From NCBI RefSeq assembly GCF_001519075.1, contig NZ_KQ954244.1, positions 1,675,117 to 1,718,460 on the forward strand: a DNA stretch of 43,344 bases, in the 5' to 3' direction. Positions 36,721-43,344 of the stretch are shown in pieces. How positions within the stretch are numbered: position 1 is the stretch's first letter; every line of letters begins with the position of its first letter. Origin of the DNA: Novosphingobium fuchskuhlense. GTDB lineage: Bacteria; Pseudomonadota; Alphaproteobacteria; Sphingomonadales; Sphingomonadaceae. Both the position numbers and the translations under genes were made by a program. The notes beneath the pieces were generated by a model, which was given only the letters and a program-made list of their open reading frames with translations, was not told the origin of the DNA and made no database searches.

Positions 36721-37752
36721 TCAGCCTTCCGCCGCGATCATCCGGGCGAGCGCCGCGCGGAAGCGGAACGAGGCGAGGTCGTTCTTGAGGTCGACTGTCG
36801 GCGTGGGGCTGGTGTCGAGGCCGATCTGCACCGCGTTGAGGATCACGCGGTCCTCTTCGAAGGCATGCTGCACATCGGCGGTGAACGCGGCCGAAACCGC
36901 CGCGTCATCGGGCGCGAAGTCTCTGAGCTGGAACCAGAAATAGCGCGTTTCCCGTGCGTTGACGGGCGTGAGGAAATTGAAGCTGTCCATGCAGAAAGCA
37001 GCGGGGTGGAGCGGCCTTCCGTGGCCGCCGGTGCCGGTCGGCACGAACACCGCCTTGATCACCGCATGTGAAGGATAGCGCACCTCGTAATGCTGGTGCC
37101 GGTCCGCTCGCCCGGCGAATTTCAGGAACTTGGCATAGAACGGCGCGGGCTCGGTATCGAGCAGCCAGCGCGCGGCGGTGACGCCGTCCGGCGCCGAGAC
37201 TGTCTCGATCGGTACGGCCGCGCACGAGGCATCGCCGAACGAGCCGGGGTGGACCCAGGTGACGTGCGTGGGATCGAGCAGATTGTCGACCACATGGAGG
37301 TAGTGGCAGGCGACGTGCATGACGGGGCCGCGATTGTAGCCCCAATCGGGCGAGCCCCATTGCGGGATGTCGAGGATCAGCGCGGGGTCTGCCGCGGCGG
37401 GGTCGCCCAGCCAGATCCAAACGAGGCCGTAGCGCTCGGCGAGCGGATAGGCCCGCACGCAGGTCTGCGGCGGCGCGGCCTGCGTCGGCGCGGCAATGCA
37501 GGTGCCGGTCCTGTCGAAGGTGAGACCGTGATACCCGCAGACGATCGTATCGCCATCGCGCCGGCCCAGCGAGAGCGGCAGCTTGCGGTGCGGACAGGCA
37601 TCCTCGAGCGCGATCGCGCTGCCGTCCTCGGCGCGGGTAAGGACCACACGCGTCCCCAGGATCTCGAGCGGGGTCAGCGCCGACGTGATCGCATCGGCCC
37701 AGTCGGCGACGTACCAGGCGTTCCTGAGGTAGCCCTGCGCGCCAAGCTCCAC
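36721..37752 (-). CDS. Rieske non-haem iron oxygenase (VanA-like)
   Basis: A 343-residue terminal oxygenase from a GTG start two bases after the stop of the chorismate mutase gene, so the two are translationally linked. The Rieske [2Fe-2S] site is ACPHRKLPLS then CGYHGLTFD (CxH...CxxH). The mononuclear iron site is in VVDNLLDPTHVTWVHPGSFG, with the expected Asp-His-His. Length and N-terminus (LRNAWYVADWAD) resemble vanillate O-demethylase oxygenase and related demethylases. Partner reductase genes are not adjacent. The substrate is unknown, perhaps an aromatic acid. Confidence 0.9.
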   Translation of the reverse strand: MELGAQGYLRNAWYVADWADAITSALTPLEILGTRVVLTRAEDGSAIALEDACPHRKLPLSLGRRDGDTIVCGYHGLTFDRTGTCIAAPTQAAPPQTCVRAYPLAERYGLVWIWLGDPAAADPALILDIPQWGSPDWGYNRGPVMHVACHYLHVVDNLLDPTHVTWVHPGSFGDASCAAVPIETVSAPDGVTAARWLLDTEPAPFYAKFLKFAGRADRHQHYEVRYPSHAVIKAVFVPTGTGGHGRPLHPAAFCMDSFNFLTPVNARETRYFWFQLRDFAPDDAAVSAAFTADVQHAFEEDRVILNAVQIGLDTSPTPTVDLKNDLASFRFRAALARMIAAEG

Positions 37753-37754
37753 GA

Positions 37755-38045
37755 TCAGGCCCGCGCTTCCGCCGCCTGTTCGTGGTGGCGGATCACTTCC
37801 TGGATGATGAAGCGCAGGAACTTCTCGCTGAACTCGGGATCGAGCTTGGCATCGACGGCAAGCGCGCGCAGGCGGGCGATCTGGCGCTCCTCGCGGCCGG
37901 GATCACTGGCGGGCAACTGGTGCGCCGCCTTGTAGGCGCCGACGGCCTGCGTGATGCGGAATCGTTCGGCGAGGATGTGGATCATCGCCGCGTCGATATT
38001 GTCGATGGATTGGCGATAGCCTGCCAGCACCGGATCCTCGCTCAT
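37755..38045 (-). CDS. Chorismate mutase, AroQ class
   Basis: A 96-residue all-helical enzyme converting chorismate to prephenate. It starts MSEDPVLAGYRQSIDNIDAA and shows the family pattern: R11 in YRQSIDNID, ILAERFRITQAVGAYKAAH, then DPGREERQIARLRALA. The Arg, Lys and Glu/Gln positions expected in the active site are present in these blocks. Monofunctional, with no fused dehydratase or dehydrogenase. It is the first gene of a two-gene unit with the Rieske oxygenase and is divergent from the polyprenyl synthase gene. Confidence 0.92.
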   Translation of the reverse strand: MSEDPVLAGYRQSIDNIDAAMIHILAERFRITQAVGAYKAAHQLPASDPGREERQIARLRALAVDAKLDPEFSEKFLRFIIQEVIRHHEQAAEARA

Positions 38046-38147
38046 CCCACATCTCCGTCCATTCACCCCGCGCGAAGGCGCGTGCGGAACCCCATGACAC
38101 AACTTGCATCTTGCCAAGCGCGGGCAGGCACGCCAAGCGGACGGGCG

Positions 38148-39161
38148 ATGACAGCTACCATCCACCCGATCCCCCGCCGCGCCGAGCCGTCGCTGCAGCC
38201 GCTCATGGCGCTCGTGGCCGATGGCATGAACAGTGTCAACGAAGTGATCCTCGGCCGGATGCAATCGCGTATCCCGCTGATCCCGGCGCTGGCGGGTCAC
38301 CTCATTGCGGGCGGCGGCAAGCGCATGCGCCCGATGCTGACCCTCGCGAGCGCCTCGCTGCTGGGCTATGGCGGCAGCCGGCACTACAAGCTGGCGGCAA
38401 CGGTGGAGTTCATCCACACCGCGACTCTGCTGCACGACGACGTGGTCGACGGCTCCGACATGCGGCGCGGCAAGAAGGCCGCCAACATCATCTACGGCAA
38501 CCCGGCGACGGTGCTGGTGGGCGATTTCCTGTTCAGCCGCAGCTTCGAGCTGATGGTCGAGGACGGCAGCCTCAAGGTGCTGAAGATCCTCTCGAACGCC
38601 TCGGCCGTGATCGCGGAGGGCGAGGTCGACCAGCTGGTCGCGCAGCGGCAGGTCGATACGAGCGAGGAACGCTACCTCGCGATCATCAACGCCAAGACCG
38701 CGGCGCTGTTTGCCGCCGCCTGCCGGATCGCCGCCGTGGTGGCGGAGCGCAGCGAGGCGGATGAACTCGCGCTCGATTCGTATGGCCGCAACCTCGGCAT
38801 CGCCTTCCAGCTGGCGGATGACGCCATCGACTATGATTCGGACGCCTCTGAAATGGGCAAGGATCAGGGCGACGACTTCCGCGAGGGCAAGATGACCCTG
38901 CCGGTGATCCTCGCCTATGCGCGCGGCTCGGCCGAGGAGCGCACGTTCTGGCAGGAAGCGATTGCGGGTGATCGCAACAGCGACGCCGACCTCGCGCACG
39001 CCATTTCCCTCATCCGCAAGCACGAGGCCGTGAACGCCACCCGCGAACGCGCGCGCCATTACGCCCAGCGCGCGATCGACGCCATCGCCGCCTTCCCGGC
39101 GAGCGCGGCCAAGGCAGCCTTGACCGAAGCGGCGGAATTTGCGGTGGCGCGGCGTTATTGA
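38148..39161 (+). CDS. ispB: Polyprenyl diphosphate synthase (octa/decaprenyl)
   Basis: A 337-residue trans-prenyltransferase that makes the long side chain of ubiquinone. The ATG at 38148 (MTATIHPIPRRAEPSLQPL) fits sphingomonad homologs; an ATG 18 codons upstream is possible. GGGKRMRPMLTLAS, the first Asp-rich motif LLHDDVVDGSDMRRG and the second QLADDAIDYDSD are complete. In this group the product is probably decaprenyl diphosphate (Q10), although chain length cannot be read with certainty. It converges on the small membrane protein gene at 39174. Confidence 0.93.
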   Translation: MTATIHPIPRRAEPSLQPLMALVADGMNSVNEVILGRMQSRIPLIPALAGHLIAGGGKRMRPMLTLASASLLGYGGSRHYKLAATVEFIHTATLLHDDVVDGSDMRRGKKAANIIYGNPATVLVGDFLFSRSFELMVEDGSLKVLKILSNASAVIAEGEVDQLVAQRQVDTSEERYLAIINAKTAALFAAACRIAAVVAERSEADELALDSYGRNLGIAFQLADDAIDYDSDASEMGKDQGDDFREGKMTLPVILAYARGSAEERTFWQEAIAGDRNSDADLAHAISLIRKHEAVNATRERARHYAQRAIDAIAAFPASAAKAALTEAAEFAVARRY

Positions 39162-39173
39162 GTGGCTAGGGAC

Positions 39174-39557
39174 TTATCCCGTTCCGGTCCAGCCGATGTA
39201 GCAGTCGCTATCGATCAGAGCTTCAAGTGTGCGGTGGCTGTTGCCTCTGAACACCACACGAGCACCATCTGGTTTACCACGCTCAACGCTTTCGACCGTG
39301 TCGGAGGCGAAGTCCTCCTGCTCGAATCTCCGCGACCGACTGAGCATCTCGCGTTTTTGCTCGCGTGCCATGGCGATGGCCTTATCGTCTGAGATAACAG
39401 CACAATCCTGCCGCCGTGCAGAATCTTTCTCCTCGATAATCATGCCTGCGAAGAGAGCGACTTCAGCAATGACAATCGCTGTTGTTGCATAGCCGACCCA
39501 ATGCAGACGTTTCAGCCACTTCGGCGTAGGGACTCCTTCGGGAGGCGTATTGTCCAT
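39174..39557 (-). CDS. Small single-pass membrane protein, unknown function
   Basis: A 127-residue protein with a cytoplasmic start (MDNTPPEGVPTPKWLKRLHW), one membrane segment at about residues 20-42 (VGYATTAIVIAEVALFAGMI), then a charged domain with two Cys (DCAVIS and DCYIGW). GC is lower than in its neighbours. It lies 19 bp behind the aldo-keto reductase gene on the same strand, so the two may be co-transcribed. I do not recognise the family. Confidence 0.65.
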   Translation of the reverse strand: MDNTPPEGVPTPKWLKRLHWVGYATTAIVIAEVALFAGMIIEEKDSARRQDCAVISDDKAIAMAREQKREMLSRSRRFEQEDFASDTVESVERGKPDGARVVFRGNSHRTLEALIDSDCYIGWTGTG

Positions 39558-39576
39558 GTTTCTCGCGTCCCGGTTC

Positions 39577-40593
39577 TCACCCCATCGGGTACATGATCTC
39601 GCGGCTCACCGCGTTGACCGCCTTCATAGCTTCGTCAGACAGCACCACGTCCGCCGCCGCGAAGATCGGCGCGCATTGTTCCTCGGTGGTCACGCCGACG
39701 ATGGTCGAGGCGACGAAATCGTGCTGCTTCGACCAGGCGACCGCGAAGGTGACGGGATCGAGGCCGTGTTCGCGGGCGATGGCGGCGAAGCGTTCGGCGG
39801 ATTCGATGGACTTGTCGTTGACGAAGCGGCGCGCCATGCTGGCCTGGCGGCCGCCCATTTCAAGGTACTTCGAGAAGCGCGCGCCATCGGGCCGGGCGCC
39901 GCCGCTGTATTTGCAGGCGAGCACGCCACCGCCGATGGGCGAGTAGGGAATGAGGCTCACGCCTTCCTTGCGGCAGACCTGCGCCAGCTCATCCTCGAAG
40001 CGGCGGTTGTTGAGGCTGAAGTTGTTCTGGATCGTCTGGTATCGCGCGGCGCCGACGGTTTTCGCGGCCTCGATCGACTTCATCAGGCCCCACGAGGTCT
40101 CGTTGGAGCAGCCGAGGATGCGCACCTTGCCCGCGCGGACGAGCTCGTCGAGCGTCTCCATCGTTTCTTCATAGGGCGTGTCGTGATCGGGCCAGTGGGT
40201 CTGGTAGAGGTCGATGTAATCGGTGCCGAGCTTCTGGAGGCTTTCCTCGACCGCCTTGATGATATTGTGCCGATCGAGCGCGGTCATGCCATTGCGCTTC
40301 GGGCTCTTGAACCAGACGTGGCTGGGGCCGGAGACCTTGGTGGCGAGGATGATCGCATCGCGCGGCTTGGTTTTCAGCCACTTGCCGACGATTTCCTCGG
40401 TGCGGCCGACCCACTTCACATCGGGCGGGACGGGATAGCCTTCCGCCGTATCGAAGAAGTTGATGCCGGCATCGTAGCTCATGTCGAGGATGCGCAGGGA
40501 GGTGGCTTCGTCGGCCTGGCTGCCGAAGGTCATCGTGCCCATGCAGATATCGGAAACGACGATGGCGGAGGTGCCGAGGCGGCGGTGCTGCAT
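39577..40593 (-). CDS. Aldo/keto reductase
   Basis: A 338-residue NADPH-dependent oxidoreductase. The start MQHRRLGTSAIVVSDICMGT is the family opening, and GGGAG lies about 10 bases upstream of the ATG at 40593. The catalytic Tyr lies in NFFDTAEGYPVPPD, the Lys in DAIILATKVSG, and the active-site His in DLYQTHWPDHD. The NADP region SIPYSP-like LIPYSPIGGGVL and the C-terminal STIVGVTTEEQ are present. It resembles Tas/YajO-type reductases, whose physiological substrates are uncertain. Confidence 0.92.
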   Translation of the reverse strand: MQHRRLGTSAIVVSDICMGTMTFGSQADEATSLRILDMSYDAGINFFDTAEGYPVPPDVKWVGRTEEIVGKWLKTKPRDAIILATKVSGPSHVWFKSPKRNGMTALDRHNIIKAVEESLQKLGTDYIDLYQTHWPDHDTPYEETMETLDELVRAGKVRILGCSNETSWGLMKSIEAAKTVGAARYQTIQNNFSLNNRRFEDELAQVCRKEGVSLIPYSPIGGGVLACKYSGGARPDGARFSKYLEMGGRQASMARRFVNDKSIESAERFAAIAREHGLDPVTFAVAWSKQHDFVASTIVGVTTEEQCAPIFAAADVVLSDEAMKAVNAVSREIMYPMG

Positions 40594-40685
40594 GAGGTGA
40601 AATCTCCCGGAAGGTTTGGAGCGCAAGGTGGCGCGGCCATGCGGGCCGGTCAAGGCGCAGGCGTGCTAGCGAAAGTGCGAAGGCG

Positions 40686-40826
40686 CTAGCCGGGGCGCTT
40701 GCCGATGAGCCACCACAGCGCGCTGGCGGCCAGCAGCGCGGCGGCGGCGATCAGGACCGCGATCACCGTGCCGCCGGCGAGAATGCTCGTGAGGAGCGCG
40801 ACGAGAATTTCGATGCTGGTCCTCAT
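40686..40826 (-). CDS. 46-aa hydrophobic small protein
   Basis: A short frame (MRTSIEILVALLTSILAGGT, then an Ala-rich hydrophobic helix and WWLIGKRPG). Two membrane segments are likely, with a basic C-terminus. GGGG lies immediately upstream of the ATG. Its position between divergent genes and its clean membrane pattern suggest a real gene, but it has no recognised family. Confidence 0.45.
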   Translation of the reverse strand: MRTSIEILVALLTSILAGGTVIAVLIAAAALLAASALWWLIGKRPG

Positions 40827-40896
40827 GCCCCTGTTCTCATGGGCGCCGCCCTAGCATGGATTGCAGGGGGCGAAGAGGGTGCTTAGGGCAAAAGGT

Positions 40897-43344
40897 GTGA
40901 GCGAGCTTCCGATCCATGCCGTGCTGCCCGATCTGCTGGGTGCCTTGCGCACCGGGCCTTCGGCCGTGCTGATCGCGCCGCCGGGGGCGGGCAAGACGAC
41001 GGCGGTGGCGCCCGCGCTGTTGGCCGAGCCTTGGTGCACCGGGCAAGTCATCGTGCTTTCGCCCCGGCGCGTGGCGGCGCGCGCGGCGGCGGAGCGCATG
41101 GCGGAATTGCTGGGCGAGGCTGCGGGCGAGACGGTCGGCTATGTCACCCGGCTTGATGCGAAGCGGGGGCCGCGCACGCGGATCGTGGTGATGACCGAGG
41201 CGATCTTCGTCTCCGCGCTGCTTGCCGATCCGGAGCTGGGCGGCATTTCGGCGGTGCTGTTCGACGAGGCGCACGAGCGCTCCCTGGGGAGCGATCTGGC
41301 GCTGGCGCTGGCCATCGAGGCGCAGGGCGTGCTGCGCGATGACCTGCGGCTGGTGGTGATGTCTGCCACGCTCGACGGCGCGCGGTTTGCGCGGCTCATG
41401 GGCGATTGCCCGGTGGTGGAGAGCGAGGGGAAGGCGCACCCCTTGGCGATCCGCTGGCTGGGTTCGCGCCCCGATTTGAAGCCGGAGCAGGCGGCGGCGA
41501 GCGCGGTGGTGCAGGCCTGGGGCGAAGAGGAGGGCGACATCCTCGCCTTCCTGCCCGGTGTCGCGCAGATCGAGCGCTGTGCGGACTTGCTGGCGGAGCG
41601 GCTGCCGAACGCGCTGGTCCTGCCGCTGCACGGGCAGGTGGAACCGGCGGGGCAGCGCGCGGCGATCCGGCGCGACCGGCAAGGGCGGCGGCGCGTGGTG
41701 CTGGCGACGAGCATTGCCGAAACCTCGCTGACCCTCGACGGCGTACGGATCGTGGTCGATGCAGGGCTTTCGCGGAGGTCGGAGTTCGACAAGGCGGCGG
41801 GTGTTTCGCGGCTGGTGACAGTGCGCGCGAGCCAGGCCTCTGCCGCGCAGCGCGCGGGCCGCGCGGCGCGGCAGGGGCCGGGCGTGGCCTACCGCTTGTG
41901 GGAAGAAGCGGCCCATGCGGGGCGCGAGGCGTTCGATCCGCCGGAAATCCTGACCAGTGATCTGACCCAGCTGGCGCTGACCCTGGCACAGTGGGGCGCG
42001 GGCGATCCGGCAGACATGGCGTGGATCGATCCGCCGCCGGCGCCTGCCATGGCCGCAGCGCGCGGTGCCTTGACGGCGCTAGGCGCGCTGGATGCGCAAG
42101 GCCGGATCACCACGCACGGGCAGGCGATGGCCGCGCTGCCGATGGAGCCGGCGCTGGCGCATATGCTGCTGTTCGCCGCCGCGAGAGGGCAGGAAAGGGA
42201 TGCCGCGCAGCTGGCCTTGCTGCTGCAGGAGCGCGGCCTTGGCGGGCGGGGCGAGGATCTTGCAGCGCGGCTGGAGCGCTGGAGCCGCGAGCGGGGCGGG
42301 CGCGCCGAGGCCTCGCGCAAATTGGCGGAGCGCTGGGCCAAGGCGGCGGATCGCGCGGCGCGGGAGCTGGGCGCGGAGCGGGCGCAGGAGGTTCCGCTGG
42401 GCGTGCTGCTGGCCGAGGCGTTTCCGGACCGGATCGCCCGGGCGCGTGGGGCCAGCGGTGAGGAGTGGCTGGCGTCGGGCGGGCGCGGCTACCGGCTCGA
42501 TCCGGCAAGTTCGCTGGTACGCGCGCCCTGGCTGGTGATCGGCGATGCGCAGGGCGAGGCCAAGGGCGCGCGGATCACGGCGGCGCTGGCGCTGGAGGAA
42601 GCGGACGTCACCCGCCATCTCGCGCACCGGATCGAGGCGCGCCTTGCGCTGAACTGGAACACCGCCGAGGGGCGCGTCGAAGCGCGGCTGGAGCGGCGGC
42701 TGGGCGCGGTGGTGCTGGCGCGGGTGCCCGATCCTTCACCGCCGCGGGAGGCGGTGGAGGCGTTGCTGATCGAGCGGCTGCGCGCCGAGGGACTGGGGCT
42801 CCTGCCGCTGGGGGACAAGGCCTTGGCGCTGATCGAGCGGGCGCGCTACGCCGGGCTGTCGGCACTGTCCGAGGAGGCCTTGCTTGCGCAGGCGGAGGAA
42901 TGGCTGGGGCCGCTGCTGGCGGGGCGGCGCGATTTCGGGATCGGGGCTGGCAAGCTGCACGAGGCGCTGCTGGGGCGGCTCGACTGGAACGCGCGGAGCA
43001 CGCTCGACCGGTTGGCGCCGGCCGAGTTCACCTCGCCCGCCGGGACGAGCCACGCGATTGACTATGCGCATGAGGGCGGGCCAGCGGTGGAACTGCGCGT
43101 CCAGGCGCTGTTCGGATTGGACCGGCATCCGATGGTGGGCGATCCGCCCCGGCCGCTGCTGCTTTCGCTCACTTCGCCGGGGCAGAAGCCGATCCAGACG
43201 ACAGCCGATCTGCCAGGTTTCTGGCGCGGTTCGTGGCGCGATGTGGTGAAGGACATGAAGGGCCGCTATCCCCGGCACCGCTGGCCCGAGACGCCGTGGG
43301 AGGAGGAGGCGAGCCTGCGCACGAAGAACGCATTTCAGGCGGGG
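40897..43344 (+). CDS. hrpB: ATP-dependent helicase HrpB (3' end cut by window edge)
   Basis: The frame is open from the GTG at 40897 to the window edge (816 codons, no stop). A GTG at 40879 is an alternative start with a better ribosome-binding site. Walker A is APPGAGKTT, the DEAH box is FDEAHERSLGS, and motif III is VVMSAT. The helicase C-domain follows (LPLHGQVEPAGQ, VVLATSIAETSLTLDGV, QRAGRAARQGPG). The C-terminal HrpB domain is present up to VVKDMKGRYPRHRWPE, the family's closing block, so only about 20 residues are missing. HrpB is a superfamily-2 DEAH helicase of uncertain cellular role. Confidence 0.95.
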   Translation, partial: MSELPIHAVLPDLLGALRTGPSAVLIAPPGAGKTTAVAPALLAEPWCTGQVIVLSPRRVAARAAAERMAELLGEAAGETVGYVTRLDAKRGPRTRIVVMTEAIFVSALLADPELGGISAVLFDEAHERSLGSDLALALAIEAQGVLRDDLRLVVMSATLDGARFARLMGDCPVVESEGKAHPLAIRWLGSRPDLKPEQAAASAVVQAWGEEEGDILAFLPGVAQIERCADLLAERLPNALVLPLHGQVEPAGQRAAIRRDRQGRRRVVLATSIAETSLTLDGVRIVVDAGLSRRSEFDKAAGVSRLVTVRASQASAAQRAGRAARQGPGVAYRLWEEAAHAGREAFDPPEILTSDLTQLALTLAQWGAGDPADMAWIDPPPAPAMAAARGALTALGALDAQGRITTHGQAMAALPMEPALAHMLLFAAARGQERDAAQLALLLQERGLGGRGEDLAARLERWSRERGGRAEASRKLAERWAKAADRAARELGAERAQEVPLGVLLAEAFPDRIARARGASGEEWLASGGRGYRLDPASSLVRAPWLVIGDAQGEAKGARITAALALEEADVTRHLAHRIEARLALNWNTAEGRVEARLERRLGAVVLARVPDPSPPREAVEALLIERLRAEGLGLLPLGDKALALIERARYAGLSALSEEALLAQAEEWLGPLLAGRRDFGIGAGKLHEALLGRLDWNARSTLDRLAPAEFTSPAGTSHAIDYAHEGGPAVELRVQALFGLDRHPMVGDPPRPLLLSLTSPGQKPIQTTADLPGFWRGSWRDVVKDMKGRYPRHRWPETPWEEEASLRTKNAFQAG

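Overview
The window is high-GC, gene-dense chromosomal DNA from an alphaproteobacterium. It is most likely a member of the Sphingomonadaceae (Novosphingobium/Sphingomonas-like). I infer this from the TonB receptor style, the WalW-type polysaccharide deacetylase, the polyprenyl synthase and the composition; there is no rRNA marker here to prove it.

Layout. 1-6900: housekeeping and accessory metabolism, with a PhzF-family protein cut by the left edge, an OprB-like porin, an exported catalase-peroxidase (katG) and acetyl-CoA synthetase (acs). 7000-14400: a compact uptake/catabolic cluster of class III aminotransferase, TetR regulator, TonB receptor, flavin monooxygenase with an NTF2-like N-terminus, and MFS transporter. 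14640-21730: a block of lower and uneven GC carrying a LuxO/NtrC-like sigma-54 activator, an atypical winged-helix regulator, an exported M48-type metalloprotease and, divergent from it, an RTX gene interrupted by one in-frame TAA. tRNA-Pro(UGG) lies just beyond, with its 3' end facing the block. 22300-27750: a small Cys-containing protein, astD, tRNA-Ile2(CAU), a polysaccharide deacetylase paired with a degenerate histidine kinase, and an Lrp-type regulator. 27800-36660: an ECF sigma factor overlapping a transmembrane Ser/Thr kinase, then two intact RTX proteins, the second a 1367-residue protein with seven N-terminal blade-like repeats and nine long RTX modules. 36720-43344: Rieske oxygenase with chorismate mutase, polyprenyl diphosphate synthase, aldo-keto reductase, two small membrane proteins, and HrpB helicase cut by the right edge.

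The most interesting part is 14640-21730. A TTGCA-ACA-TGCAA site, identical in form to the Vibrio LuxO operator, lies between the divergent M48 and RTX genes. Each of those genes, and the winged-helix regulator gene, has a sequence with sigma-54 GG/GC spacing just upstream. Together with the nearby sigma-54 activator this suggests a local sigma-54 regulon for a protease and an RTX exoprotein. The RTX N-terminus is an all-helical domain of unknown kind with a central hydrophobic helix. All three RTX proteins end in the same ~100-residue module and probably share one type I exporter, which is not encoded in the window.
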